Below are positions 1 through 10,750 of a stretch of DNA of 64,000 nucleotides, piece after piece; position 1 is the first letter of the stretch; every line of letters begins with the position of its first letter. The notes beneath the pieces are model-generated. The model was not told the origin of the DNA, made no database searches, and saw only the letters and a list, made by a program, of their open reading frames with translations. The position numbers were made by a program, and so were the translations under genes. Source of the DNA: Triglochin maritima (taxonomy: Eukaryota; Streptophyta; Magnoliopsida; Alismatales; Juncaginaceae); contig OY821789.1 of NCBI GenBank assembly GCA_963682175.1, forward strand, positions 1,922,001-1,986,000, in the 5' to 3' direction.

Positions 1-574
1 GCAACTGATTGATCATCTGGTTGATTTAAAGACTAAACGAAGCGGTTCATTAAGCGGATGACTAAAAGATCTCAATGAGCCCAAAATCATGATTCACGAG
101 CTTTTTACCACTTGTAATCAGAAAACCCATTTGATTACTAACATCGGGAGTGACACACATCCTCTTACATTTTCCTGAAAGCTCTTGATATTCATCCAAG
201 CTAAGCCGGTGAACGGAACCCAGGCAGACCTGGAAGAGAGTTCAATTACAAAGAATAGGACGTATAGCCGTTGCGCCAGTAACAGCGTATGAGAATAAGC
301 AACCGAAGCTTGAATACTCCCATTGTGAGTCTCATCACCATCTTGAAATCTTCAGGATTTTCCTAGGAGGCGGGACACGGGGCATCTGAAAATCTTTGAT
401 CAGGAGGTCATGAGGTATTTTCAAGTTCACCGAACCACCCATTCTCCAACTTTGGCACACCACATCCCCTTAAGTCAACTTCAGGCGACAGAAAAGCCCA
501 ACTTCAAGAAACACAAGAGGCACAATCATGTTGACATTTGACAAACTTGCCAAAATAAACAGTGAGAAGCTGCA
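1..574 (-). other. 3' flank of MED17 with a possible unidentified terminal exon
   Basis: On the minus strand an acceptor-like pyrimidine tract ending in CAG at 230-231 is followed by an open frame from 229 to a stop at 62-64, about 55 codons. The frame reads roughly VCLGSVHRLSLDEYQELSG and ends GLIEIF. A second open stretch lies upstream at about 340-440 and ends at a donor-like ATG|GTGATG. I do not recognise either peptide. It may be the last part of a small downstream gene, a long MED17 3' UTR, or chance. The phase between the two stretches does not join cleanly, which argues against a simple two-exon gene. Confidence 0.25.
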
Positions 575-3500
575 CTATGGCGTACTGCAGCTGCACAAGT
601 TAATCAAGTCCATCAGTATCGAATATAATGCTTCTAGTGACAAATGCCCTAAAAACTTTTTGTTCTCGGATTCCATAGCTGCGGGTGACCTTGTGTGGGG
701 TTTTCCGCCCTCGGTCCATCCATCATCCATTACCAACCACCAGGATATGCACCCACAAGCATCTTCAGGATCCACATGGGCAACTAGGCCGATTTTGCTG
801 CCCTCATCTAGATCTAAGTATAAGCACAAGAAATCCTTGGTTGCATTCACACCCACCACCACAGCTTCCTCATGGAGCCAGTGAATAACCTGGCTCGCTA
901 CCTGTTAAAAGAATCTCAATGTGAAATAAAGCCACAATTGGGACAAAAGAAATGTGATTGGCAGTGGTCACAACAAGTAATGGAATGCATAACCATAATT
1001 ACATTGTTAGGAAGCAAGCATTCAACATTAAGGACCATTCAAATAATGCAAGAATCCAACTGCAACATACCTGCTGCAAAAGAAGTACTGGAAGATCCAT
1101 CAAGTCACAACCATAGTTATTTGCCGGACGTATGTCTTTTGCATTACCACCAAATGAACCTACAACATTGGGAGCACAACCTCCACTGACATTAATGCGC
1201 TCATCAGTCACAACGACCATTAAACGAAATTGTACTCTCAAACTGGCTTTAGATTCTTCCGCGTCCAAAAGTTTCTGTCGTGGACCAACACGAGAGCTCA
1301 TTTTCGGAACCTTCATGGAGAGAGACCATGACGAAATCCGAGAATGCCACGTAGGGTTGGTTAGTAAATGAAGATATGGAGTTCCAGATGCCTGTATAAA
1401 AAACATTCGTTAAGATTATTTATACATCCTAAACATGCAAGTACAGATTTAGCATCTTACTAATTTTTCCAACTCTGACAGCACTTTTGTAGAAAAAATT
1501 CTATGAGATATCGTCAAACAGAAATGGCCCAGGAAACTCGAGCCATCGCCTGACTGGCTAGACTGATGCTTGATGATGGCACGAGCTTTTGCTCTAGTGA
1601 TAATATTTTCATGTAGGATGTGTTTTAAATAAATTTGGAAGCAGACTGGGTCAGGATATTTCAAATTGCTGTTACTACTTGTAATATGTTTTCTGTAACC
1701 AACCATCAAGTCTGATGAACTATTATCTGGAACTAAATTTCCCCCATCCCTGGACTGAGGCGTGGAATCGACTGCTTGTCCCACACTATCCTGCTCAGAA
1801 GGCATTAGGCACATAAATATGGAGATTTCTTCATTTATACCCAATTGCAAATAGTCTTCCCGCATTCCAATGATATTAACTCCTGATGAGGTGGAAAAAG
1901 TCTCACGATTGACGAAAGCAAAAACCTGGAAGAAGGAACCTCATCATTGGATGACGAGTGAAATACAGGGCCAAACAGTAAATAGGTTTACCTGCTCCTC
2001 AAATATCGCATGATGTATATCACGAAGGGAAGAATGTGATACCCGAACACATTCATTAACATCCTCCACACTTAGAGCTTCTTTGCTGCCATCTCTTTCG
2101 AGAAGCTTGCCTGATCTACGAATTTTCTTTTTTGTCGAGCTTATCAGTGTGCTACCCAGATCACTAGATAGAAATCCAAGGTGCAGAAGCCGACACGATT
2201 TTGGAGGCAGCTGCACAGTCAGCATGCCTGATGAGTCGTTATCCACACGAACAGTAGACATGGAAGAGGAGCGAGAGAAAGGGACAGAATCTGCTAACGT
2301 ATTGTCTAGCAAATCAAATGTAAAACTCTCACTGCCAGGAGCAGATGTAGGCAAGCGATGCCGTTTAACCTTCCAATTTTGCTGTAACCTAATGAAACAA
2401 CAAAAAAAGCACAATGAAAAATGAGGGGGGTGGATCATTGTCAACAATATTTGAGAGCCCACCTAATTAGTGAACCATAGAATCTAGCCTCCTTTGTAAC
2501 TTGCTTTTCAAGTGCTTTAGATGACTGTTTAAAATATCTCCCAAGATGCTGTTACACAAAACATAAAAAATCAAGAACGAAAGTCAGCCAGAACTTATTA
2601 TTACTATTGTTTCTAAAATAAGAAAATACAGCTACATCGATGATGCAATATCAGAAATGCAATTGAATGTAGTGTAAGCCACAAATTTTAGATGTATACA
2701 AGTACACAACCACAGAAGGTAAATATTATTTTTGAATGTCGTAATTCCTTTGTAACTTTTTTAATGGTTTTTCTATCACTACTGAAAGGCTACCATATGT
2801 TTTTTTCAGCAAATAGTTGAAAGACACTCAAGCAAAGGAAGAATGAAGAAATACGAGTCCAATACTAGTGGGCATGATTTACCTCTTAAAATGTTACTTA
2901 TTTTTCACTACATCAGAGAAAAAATTCTAAACAGTACAGGCCTATAGCACACCATCATATATAAAACATGAATGTACAATAACAACATGCTTCAAAAGTT
3001 TTACAGCAAAATTACCCGAAAATGTTGGAGCTTAGTAGCTGCTGAAACTGAAAGGTCTGACAAGACCTCGTTAGGCAACGGTTTAGGTCTTGTCATCCCA
3101 GCAACTGTTACAGCATCGTTTGCCTCAACCTGCACAAAGAGTTCAAATACATTTTCCATTTTATATCACATGGATTACGAGAATAGCTAAGTAACTAACA
3201 GCAGATAATATATAGACCTCATTATAGCATAGTGCACGGGTCTGTTTCATTTAGAATATACATTTCTGTTCCTATTATTACAATGTTTTATATTGTATGA
3301 ATCTTCCCTTAGGGGTTTTATATTGCATGTTTTCTAAGGGGTGTACAACAGGGGAAAAATGAAATTGTAACATTGTTACTACTTTAGTTACTGGTGCCGT
3401 GAAATTGTTGTATGCTCATGATCATGAATACATATTGGGGTAAGAACAGTTCAACAATAACAACACTTCTATGGGCCTGATAACACCTTCTCAATAATAC

Positions 3501-4531
3501 TGAGGCAGAATTCACACTAGACTGTCAAAGTAGAAACTTTTAAACAACAAAAAAGAGTGCAAGTGTTTCCACTAAGTATGAAAGAAAAATACTTTGTTAT
3601 AGGATTACATCAAAGCAAACATATTGTAAGTCCCATATGCTTCTTAAGTTTTGCTAATGTCAGAGCCCAAATATTCCCACTATAATTTCGAAGCAAACAC
3701 ATTGTAAGTCCAACATTACAATTTACAAAACATACTGTCTCCCACATGAAGGCAATACCACAAACTGAGCTCTTATCCTCAAAATTCCAAACTACAGAAC
3801 TTCCAAATGCTTGCATGCTGATCAAAGTTAAGAAATAACAAGGCTCAAAATTTCAGCAAATGAAAAGACATTCCGAACAAAAGAAAGACATCCACAAGCA
3901 CGATTCCCCATCTCACGTGAACACTTACAAACGCAGTTACCAACATAAATTTCGCAGCAGAATTCGAACTTAGGGTCCTGACATTTGGAATCAAATTGTG
4001 ATGATCACCAAGTCTCAGAATCAGTTCCCAAATGTACTCTAGCTTTGGTATGAAATTTCCAGGATTTTAAATGTCGAATCTTGATCATATTTGATTCTCA
4101 CTTTCGGGAATCAAAATTCTATTAACAAAATGTAATTTCAAACGGAACCTAAATCCAACCATAAATCCAAAATCCAGTACCGTGTTGATGAGGTCGATGA
4201 TAACAGACAGCTCCTGGTGCGCCAGCCTAAGATTCTCCACCAAACCAAGCCACGGCCACGGCGCGGCCGCCCCCTCCTTCGAGCTCTTGGCCTTCTTGGC
4301 GTCCCTTTCCACCACAGTCGAAAAGTCAATCCTCCGGATCAGGTCAAGCCGCGCCTCGTCGGGGCCACGTTCCCTGAGAAGAACGAAACACCAAACGCAG
4401 GTGAGGGATTGGGGAGGAATGGGGGAGGGGAGGGGATCGTACGGTGGGAAATGCTCGAGGCCGGGCTCCTCGATGGATTCTAGCCGCTTGATGGGGAGCT
4501 TGTCGAGGTCGAGCATGATCTTGCTGTCCAT
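575..4531 (-). CDS. MED17: Mediator of RNA polymerase II transcription subunit 17
   Basis: MED17 is the head-module scaffold subunit of Mediator, which links transcription factors to RNA polymerase II in the nucleus. The inferred exons on the minus strand are 4443-4531, 4181-4373, 3016-3129, 2463-2548, 1992-2388, 1461-1925, 1071-1391 and 575-901. All junctions are GT/AG and the sum is 1992 nt, giving 663 aa. The start MDSKIMLDLDKLPIKRLES followed by GLEHFPP, then LIRRIDF, LVENLRLAHQELSVIIDLI and EANDAVTVAGM, match the N-terminus of plant MED17. The C-terminus KKFLGHLSLEALYSILMDL matches its end. Length agrees with plant orthologues of about 650 aa. The first intron (4374-4442) is short. No lesion was seen, so the gene looks intact. 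The promoter lies above 4532, but no clear TATA box was picked out. Confidence 0.93.
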
Positions 4532-5096
4532 CGCCGGTTTGGTTCCGATCAGAGACGAAACCCTAGATCGTGGTTGGGGGAGTTCGAGGGCGGGCGAGAC
4601 TGGAGTGATCAGCTAATCAAAGTTATAAACGATCAATTCTAGTTGGAAGTAGCATGGCACGTTTGGACTCACACGACATCCTCGATTGGAGGTTGCTTGG
4701 CTTGACGTAGTTGTTTTTACGTCAAGCTACAGCAAAAAGTTTCAACCACATCCAATCATCCTAGTCGGGCATTTAGCAATAACCTTAGAGATAAACAGGG
4801 GATTAGTTTGCTCATTCTCGGTTGGAATAAGGAAATGGGGGTACATCAAGCTACAACGAAAAGGTTTAACCACATCCACTCACCCGAGTCAAGGCCATTA
4901 GCAATAACCTTAAAAATAATATTTATTGAACTTTGACATTTAACTCGTGATGTTTATCTAGAGACTAAAGTTTTACCAACTAACTGTCAGGTTCTTCAAT
5001 TTAAGATTTGATATGAGTTCTCCTGGACTTTGGAGATAAAGAAATAAAGAATCAACACATCATAAATGAGATTTTTGCATATATATATATATATAA
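4532..5096. other. Intergenic region upstream of MED17
   Basis: This holds the MED17 5' UTR and promoter and then non-coding AT-rich sequence. Apart from the direct repeat listed separately, it contains an (AT)n run just before 5096. No coding exon is visible. Confidence 0.6.
4721..4912 (+). repeat. Direct repeat, two copies of about 67 bp
   Basis: Positions 4721-4787 and 4845-4912 share a block that starts TCAAGCTACA and ends CCATTAGCAATAACCTTA or a close variant. The copies match over most of their length, with scattered substitutions. They lie about 124 bp apart in the same orientation. They look like remnants of a short tandem duplication or MITE ends. Confidence 0.6.
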
Positions 5097-5753
5097 GGTG
5101 GTATTAGAATGAGACCAGGTCTCAAATTAATATAATGAGACTCCAAACATACACCATCAAGATCTAATCTAACGGTGAAAATGAAAAATGGTAGTTTTGT
5201 AATCATCACATCCTTCTTTTACCTCTCATCCTTCCCATACGCACCCATCATGTCTTCTTTCTTCCTCCCTCTTTCGTTCCTTCCCAATCACACTCATCTC
5301 ATCCTCCTTCCTCCCCTCCAGCAACCTTCCAAAAGACAATGGAAGATCGACCTCCACTCTCCTCCCCTCCTTCCCCATCTTACCAAACCATCGACAACCA
5401 CGAGGGAGTTAATCGAGTTTGGATTTGGAGATTCGTACGAGATTCGTACGAGATGTTGAGGGTGCTTAGATCTTGTGTCCGCTGGAAATGAGGTTAAATT
5501 GGAAAATTTGCTGAAATTTCGGTTTAGTGTTTCAAAACAATGTTTTTTCGAGTCATGTATTCGTTGTAAGTTTCGCGAGATTTCTTGAGGTTTTGGTTGC
5601 ATTTGAAGGATTTGATTGAGTTTCTGTTTATTTTCTCTTTTGTCTGCTCAACATGGGATTAGATTGAACTTGCATGATTCTGCAAAATATCATTTTTTTC
5701 TACTACTTATTTCTGTTAGTTGTAATGTTCAGATCCAGTTATACGTTCCGGAG

Positions 5754-8200
5754 AACTTGTGTAATAAAATGATACCGTTGTGTATTGAAATGAAATATTA
5801 ATGTATTAAACATATACTGTTGTGTATTGAACACATATAAATGTGTATTCACTAGAAATTTTATTTAAGAAAGTGATGCAGTTTTGTAGAGTGCTCCGTG
5901 TTATTTCTATCTCGAACATCTCTCTTTCATTTTTCTCTCTTTCCTATAGAAAAATATGTCATATTATAATAATTTAGTCTTATGTGAGCCCGTTAGCATC
6001 TATGGTAGACTTAAGTGGGAATGTCCACAAGTTTCCTAAGTTGACTTCAATTAATCATTTATATGTCTGATCACAAAAAATATACAAAATCAAACATTTC
6101 CCCTCTCCCCAACACAATTCAATGCCTTAACTCTCATACCATATACAACAACATGGTATGATGCTGATGGGAAAGGACTTGAGGTGCGAGTTTGAGTTTA
6201 AAGGTACAATTTTTAGTTTTAGTTGAATAAATGAGCATGTTGGATACTTTTGGTTTGATGTATTTTTAGTTTTAGTTGGGAGGAGATTGTAGTGCTCAAA
6301 GTCTTATTTTTTAAATATTGACTCAATAACCAAATTTGTGATGTGATCATTGAGTTGGTAACATGTAGGATAATAAAATTACAAATTTTGATATGAGATG
6401 CATTGTAAGGCTTAGGGAATTGACTATCAATGAGTATTTTGTGTGTGGTTGTGTTTGAAAGTTGAGTTTTGGAGGATCGACAATCCTATGTATTTTAGAT
6501 TCTTATATGAATCTGATTTGTTGGATGACGATTTATGGAAGTCATTGTGTTGAAAGTGATTGTCATTCTTCATTCATGAGTTTTTGATTAATGAATGTGT
6601 AATATGATTTCATATGATATCTTCTTTACTTAGAAATTCCTTATATGTCTAGACTTGTATGGTTTGATAATGACAGATTGTTCGACAATTTTTTTAAAAT
6701 GTTTTTGTTGCTTGACAGATCTTGTGAATGAGTTTTTTGTGAAGAAGTTGTTGAACTTGTGTAATAAAATGATACCATTGTGTATTGAAATGATATATTG
6801 GTGTATTAAACATATACTATTGTGTATTGAACGCATATAGATGTGTATTCACTATAAGTTTTATTTAAGAAAGTGATGTAGTTTTGTAGAGATTTAAGAA
6901 AGTGATGTAGTTTTGTAGAGTGTTCCATGTCATTTCTATCTCCAACATCCCTCTTTCCAATATAAAAAAATATCATATTATAGTAATTTAGTCCACAAGC
7001 TTCTTAAATTGATTTCAATTAATCATCTATATGTCTGATCACAAAAATATACAAAATCAAACACCCTCTCCCCAACACCAATCAATGTCTTAACTCCCAT
7101 ACCATGTACAACAACATGAACCCTCCATCTACTTCATTTCCTTCACAATGATCAACAATTGATGTTTATGTACGTATCTCTTTTAGAATCATATGTTGCT
7201 CACTTCTTCCTCTCCGACGACAACCAACTAAATTATACATATACTGTTGTGTATCGAACGCATATAGATGTGTATTCACTGGAAGCTTTATTTATGAAAG
7301 TGATGCGGTTGTGTATTGTAATGATGTAATTGTATATTAAACTTTTAGAGTTGTGTATATTAAACTCATAATGCAATTGTGTATTTTAATAATAATTTTT
7401 CCAAAATGTTCTATAACCAAAATATGCAATAGACAAACTAAACCATATTAAACAACATTATATTCAACTTATAATGCAATTGTGTATTTTAATGATAATT
7501 TATATAAATTAAAGAACTCTTGAACTTATGTAATAAAATGATACAATTATGTATTAAAATGATATAGTTATGTATTAAACTTATAATGTTGTGTATTGAA
7601 CCTACACAATCCAATATAAATAAACAACCCAACATAATCACTAAGAAGTACCATAACATGGGAAGAGAAATTTATTTATATGATATGAATTCACTTTACA
7701 TAATGTTATTCATCATATCTCTAAAACAAAAGACCACATTTTAAGAAGTATCATTCTCTACACATTTCTCTCACCTAGTCATCCCCTAATATAGTAATTT
7801 AGTCCTATGTGACAGATTGCTTGACAGGTTTGTTGTGGATTATGGATTTTCTTTTGTTTTCTTTTCTTGTGATTATAGGAGTTTGAGTTGAATTAAAATT
7901 GGCATATGTCACAAACTCGGAATAAACAATTTGGAGCAATAGGGAATATACACTAGTGTCTGAATATAGAAATGTGTCAGGAATACACACTAGGGTCTGA
8001 ACTTGTGTAATAAAATGATATTGTTGTGTATTGAAATGATATATTTGTGTATTAAACATATACTATTGTGTATTGAACGCATATAGATGTATATTCAATG
8101 GAAGTTTTATTTAAGAAAGTGATGCAGTTTTGTATAGTGTTTCATGTCATTTCTATCTCCAACTTCTCTTTTTCCTCTCTCTCTCTCTCTCTTTCCTATA
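5754..8200 (+). repeat. Duplicated block rich in TGTGTATTGAA units
   Basis: A block beginning GAACTTGTGTAATAAAATGA recurs at 5754, 6754 and 8001, with partial copies near 7235 and 7525. Each main copy continues through units such as TGTGTATTGAA and AAGAAAGTGATGCAGTTTTG. The first two copies also share a downstream stretch (5981-6155 and 6987-7115). Similar units appear inverted near 9540-9620. The spacing of exactly 1000 bp between the first two copies suggests segmental duplication inside the element. The block is non-coding. Confidence 0.75.
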
Positions 8201-8539
8201 GGGAATGACACCCAACAAAAACATCAAAATCACACGACTTCTCCATTTAAGCGAAACTAAAATGCATTAGGCAGGTCCACATAAATCTAAACAATTGTAT
8301 CTAACCGATCCGACAGAATAACTGTAGGTGTAGAACATGTTATACTAGAGGAACTACGAAACAAACCAAATATTTGGTCTCATTTCCTGGAAAAAAAGTT
8401 ACTAACACAAACATCGTCGACACTCCACATCAAAACTACCAAAAATATGTATCGTAACCTGTTGGATTGGCGCATCAAATGTGTTAAGTGAGTACATATA
8501 TAGTTGTGACTCCTACTATATACAAAATGTAGCCACATT

Positions 8540-8846
8540 CAGGCCCGGCCCAATAGCAGGAGCAGGGTGAGCTCCTGCTCTGGGCCTCATTCTGGGCTTC
8601 ATTTTAAAGGGGCCTCAAAAAAAATTATGTACATGAGCTTATTGGGTTGCAAAGAAAATAGTGTTAACACATAAACATTGATAAATTTGTCTCAAATATT
8701 GCTAAGATGACAAAAAAATTATATTAATATTACATTAAGTTAGTGAAATTTTTATTATTTAAACTAGGAGGACAATTTTTTTTCAAATTTAGGAGCCTCG
8801 TTGTTGATTTTCGCACAGGGGCTCAAAATTTTCCGAGACGGGCCTG
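8540..8846. mobile_element. hAT-family MITE with 8-bp target duplication
   Basis: The element starts CAGGCCCGGCC and ends CGGGCCTG, so its termini are inverted over CAGGCCCG. It is flanked by a perfect 8-bp direct repeat, GCCACATT, at 8532-8539 and 8847-8854. An 8-bp duplication with CAG-type ends is the hallmark of hAT transposons. The element is 307 bp, has no coding capacity, and contains a GC-rich hairpin near its left end (AGGAGCAGGGTGAGCTCCTG). It lies inside the larger repeat region, so it inserted later than that region formed. Confidence 0.88.
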
Positions 8847-9072
8847 GCCACATTGGTTGCAAGTATATAACAACAACAAAAAAGATGATATCTACTACAA
8901 TCCTACTTAACTCAGATAGCATCACTACTTTTTGGTCACTACTTCCACAACTTCCAAAAATTAAGTCAGTATATATCATCAATACTTCAACAACCACCAT
9001 GGCAATCCTAACAAGGAACTCTAGTAGACACCATTACTACTTTCACAAAAGGCAAAACTCTTTACAACAAAG

Positions 9073-9163
9073 ACAGAAACTCCAGATGTCCAAATAAGGC
9101 AGAAACTCCAGCAGTCCAAACAAAGAGAAACTCCAGCAATCCAAACAAAGCAGAAACTTCAGA
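9073..9163 (+). repeat. Minisatellite, about four units of 25-27 bp
   Basis: The unit CAGAAACTCCAGCAGTCCAA occurs about four times in tandem with small spacing changes. No coding role is apparent. Confidence 0.75.
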
Positions 9164-10284
9164 ACATTGTCAAGAATAATCAACATGTAATATAAGTCTC
9201 AGTTCAAACTCTTGGGACGCATGGATCTCCTTGTTGATGATCTGACAAAATATCATTCTAAATTAGGCACCAAACAATATTAGTTTATTCTTGGAAGTGA
9301 ATAATTTAATTTTGGAAGTGAAGACCTACTGAGTATTACTTTATAATAAGACAACATTAAATAACAACTACTAAGGATCTAGACATGTAATCTAATATCA
9401 TATAGAAGTTCAGAAACTGTGATGCAGATGTGCATATTTAATAAGTTGAGATGCAACATTCAAAAGCCCAGAAAGCAGAAATACAGAATATTTAATGCAA
9501 ATGTAGAAATCTTTTGGATTTTTGACTTCATGTTCGGTGAAATACATAACTACACAAGTTCCATACACAACAATGATATAACAATACACAACTACATTAC
9601 TACAATACATAACTACAAGAGTTCAATACTAACCATTAAGCAGACAGTGCATCCATTGATATATGCTGAGACCTTATTCTTTAATCCCTTACTCTTTTCT
9701 TTAATCTCTTCAGAAATCTTCAAAAATGCAATTGGCTCGATTTGCACTACAAAGAGAATAAGGTAACCTTATCATTTAAAAACCCCGATTAGGATCAAAA
9801 GATATTGAAATGAAATAAGTATGAGATGTAATAAACCTCGGATAATAGTTGTGGTTTCATGGAAAATGGTCACTCCAAGTAGGTTCATCCTGCATAACAG
9901 GACTCGAAGCAAAAATCATATCTCAGTACCTTGAATGTTATGAACCATCACTAGATTAATACATTCCAAACAAAATAAAACCAAATCATCAAAACAATTT
10001 TCCAAATATTACATCTCAAAGAAAATAAATGATGAAGAAGAAATGCAAGCAATATTAGAAAGAAAGAAAAGGATCCCAAATCTTCTTCCTCTTTGACGAA
10101 GGAAATTGGTCAAGTGGATTGAGTTATACAAACACCAAACGGAAGACACAAATTTATATATTAAAATAGCAACAATTTTTTTAAAAATAATTAATACAGA
10201 AAACAACCACCAACCAAACCAAACCAAACATCACAATCCATTTCCATTCATACCAGCAACAACAATCCCATTCCCATATTCCGA

Positions 10285-10530
10285 TCAGATCTTATCAAGT
10301 TTGTTGGACTCCTTCCCCTCCATCTTGAAGTCAAAGCCGTAGCGGTGGTGCTTGGGATAGTAGTAGGTTCCGCAGAAGGTCTCTCGGCAACGGAAGCCGA
10401 CGAGCCCCACCTTCTTCCAGCAGGTGAAGCAGCACTTGGGCTGCTGCGGAGGCGGGATGGCATCGGCGGAGGATAAGGAGGAGGAAGGTTGAGAAGGAGG
10501 AGATGTGTTGGTGGAGGGAGTAGGAATGGA
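10285..10530 (-). pseudogene. AN1 zinc-finger (stress-associated protein) fragment
   Basis: The minus-strand frame from 10530 to a TGA at 10285 has no ATG. It encodes a Ser/Pro-rich stretch, then CCFTCWKKVGLVGFRC, RETFC, a YYYPKHHRYGFDFK segment and the terminus NKLDKI. A20/AN1 stress-associated proteins end with this layout: an AN1 finger followed by a short KLDKI or KLEKI tail. Relative to the family, the second cysteine of the CRC motif is missing, the HRY histidine is replaced by Tyr, and the final His-x-Cys pair is disrupted. The N-terminal A20 finger is absent. It lies about 120 bp inside the right end of the 5097-10700 element, as expected for a captured and decayed host gene fragment. 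Confidence 0.72.
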
Positions 10531-10700
10531 TCAGAGGTGAGGAGACGAGATGTGTTGGCATCTTGAGATGAAGATTACCATATTATCCTTTGATTGTATA
10601 AATTGTATGTTGGATAAACCAACTGTTGGATCTAGATCTAAGGGATGAAAATATAAGGTCTCATTTTTTTAGAATGAGACATGGTCTCAATGTAATATTT

Positions 10701-10750
10701 CTGTGTATATATATATATGTGTGTGTGCGCGCGCGCGTGCGCACACGCTA
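10701..10750. repeat. (AT)n-(GT)n-(GC)n simple repeat
   Basis: A run of TATATA passes into GTGTGTGC and then alternating CG followed by GCACACG, giving a purine-pyrimidine alternating tract that is partly palindromic. Such tracts can adopt non-B DNA and vary in length. Confidence 0.85.

Larger units (their letters stand above)
5097..10700. mobile_element. Candidate large non-autonomous TIR element (Mutator-like?)
   Basis: The left end near 5108 contains GAGACCAGGTCTCA followed by AATGAGAC. The right end, read on the minus strand from about 10690, contains GAGACCATGTCTCA followed by AATGAGAC. The alignment continues about 75 bp inward, through AGATCTAATCTAACGGT on the left against TAGATCTAGATCCAACAGT on the right. 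Past that, both sides turn pyrimidine-rich. Between the ends lie long repeated blocks, a nested hAT MITE and an AN1 gene fragment, but no transposase frame. The arrangement resembles a Pack-MULE. No clear target duplication was found, so two independent smaller elements in opposite orientation are an alternative. A 49-codon frame starting at 5339 is open, but I do not recognise it. Confidence 0.45.
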
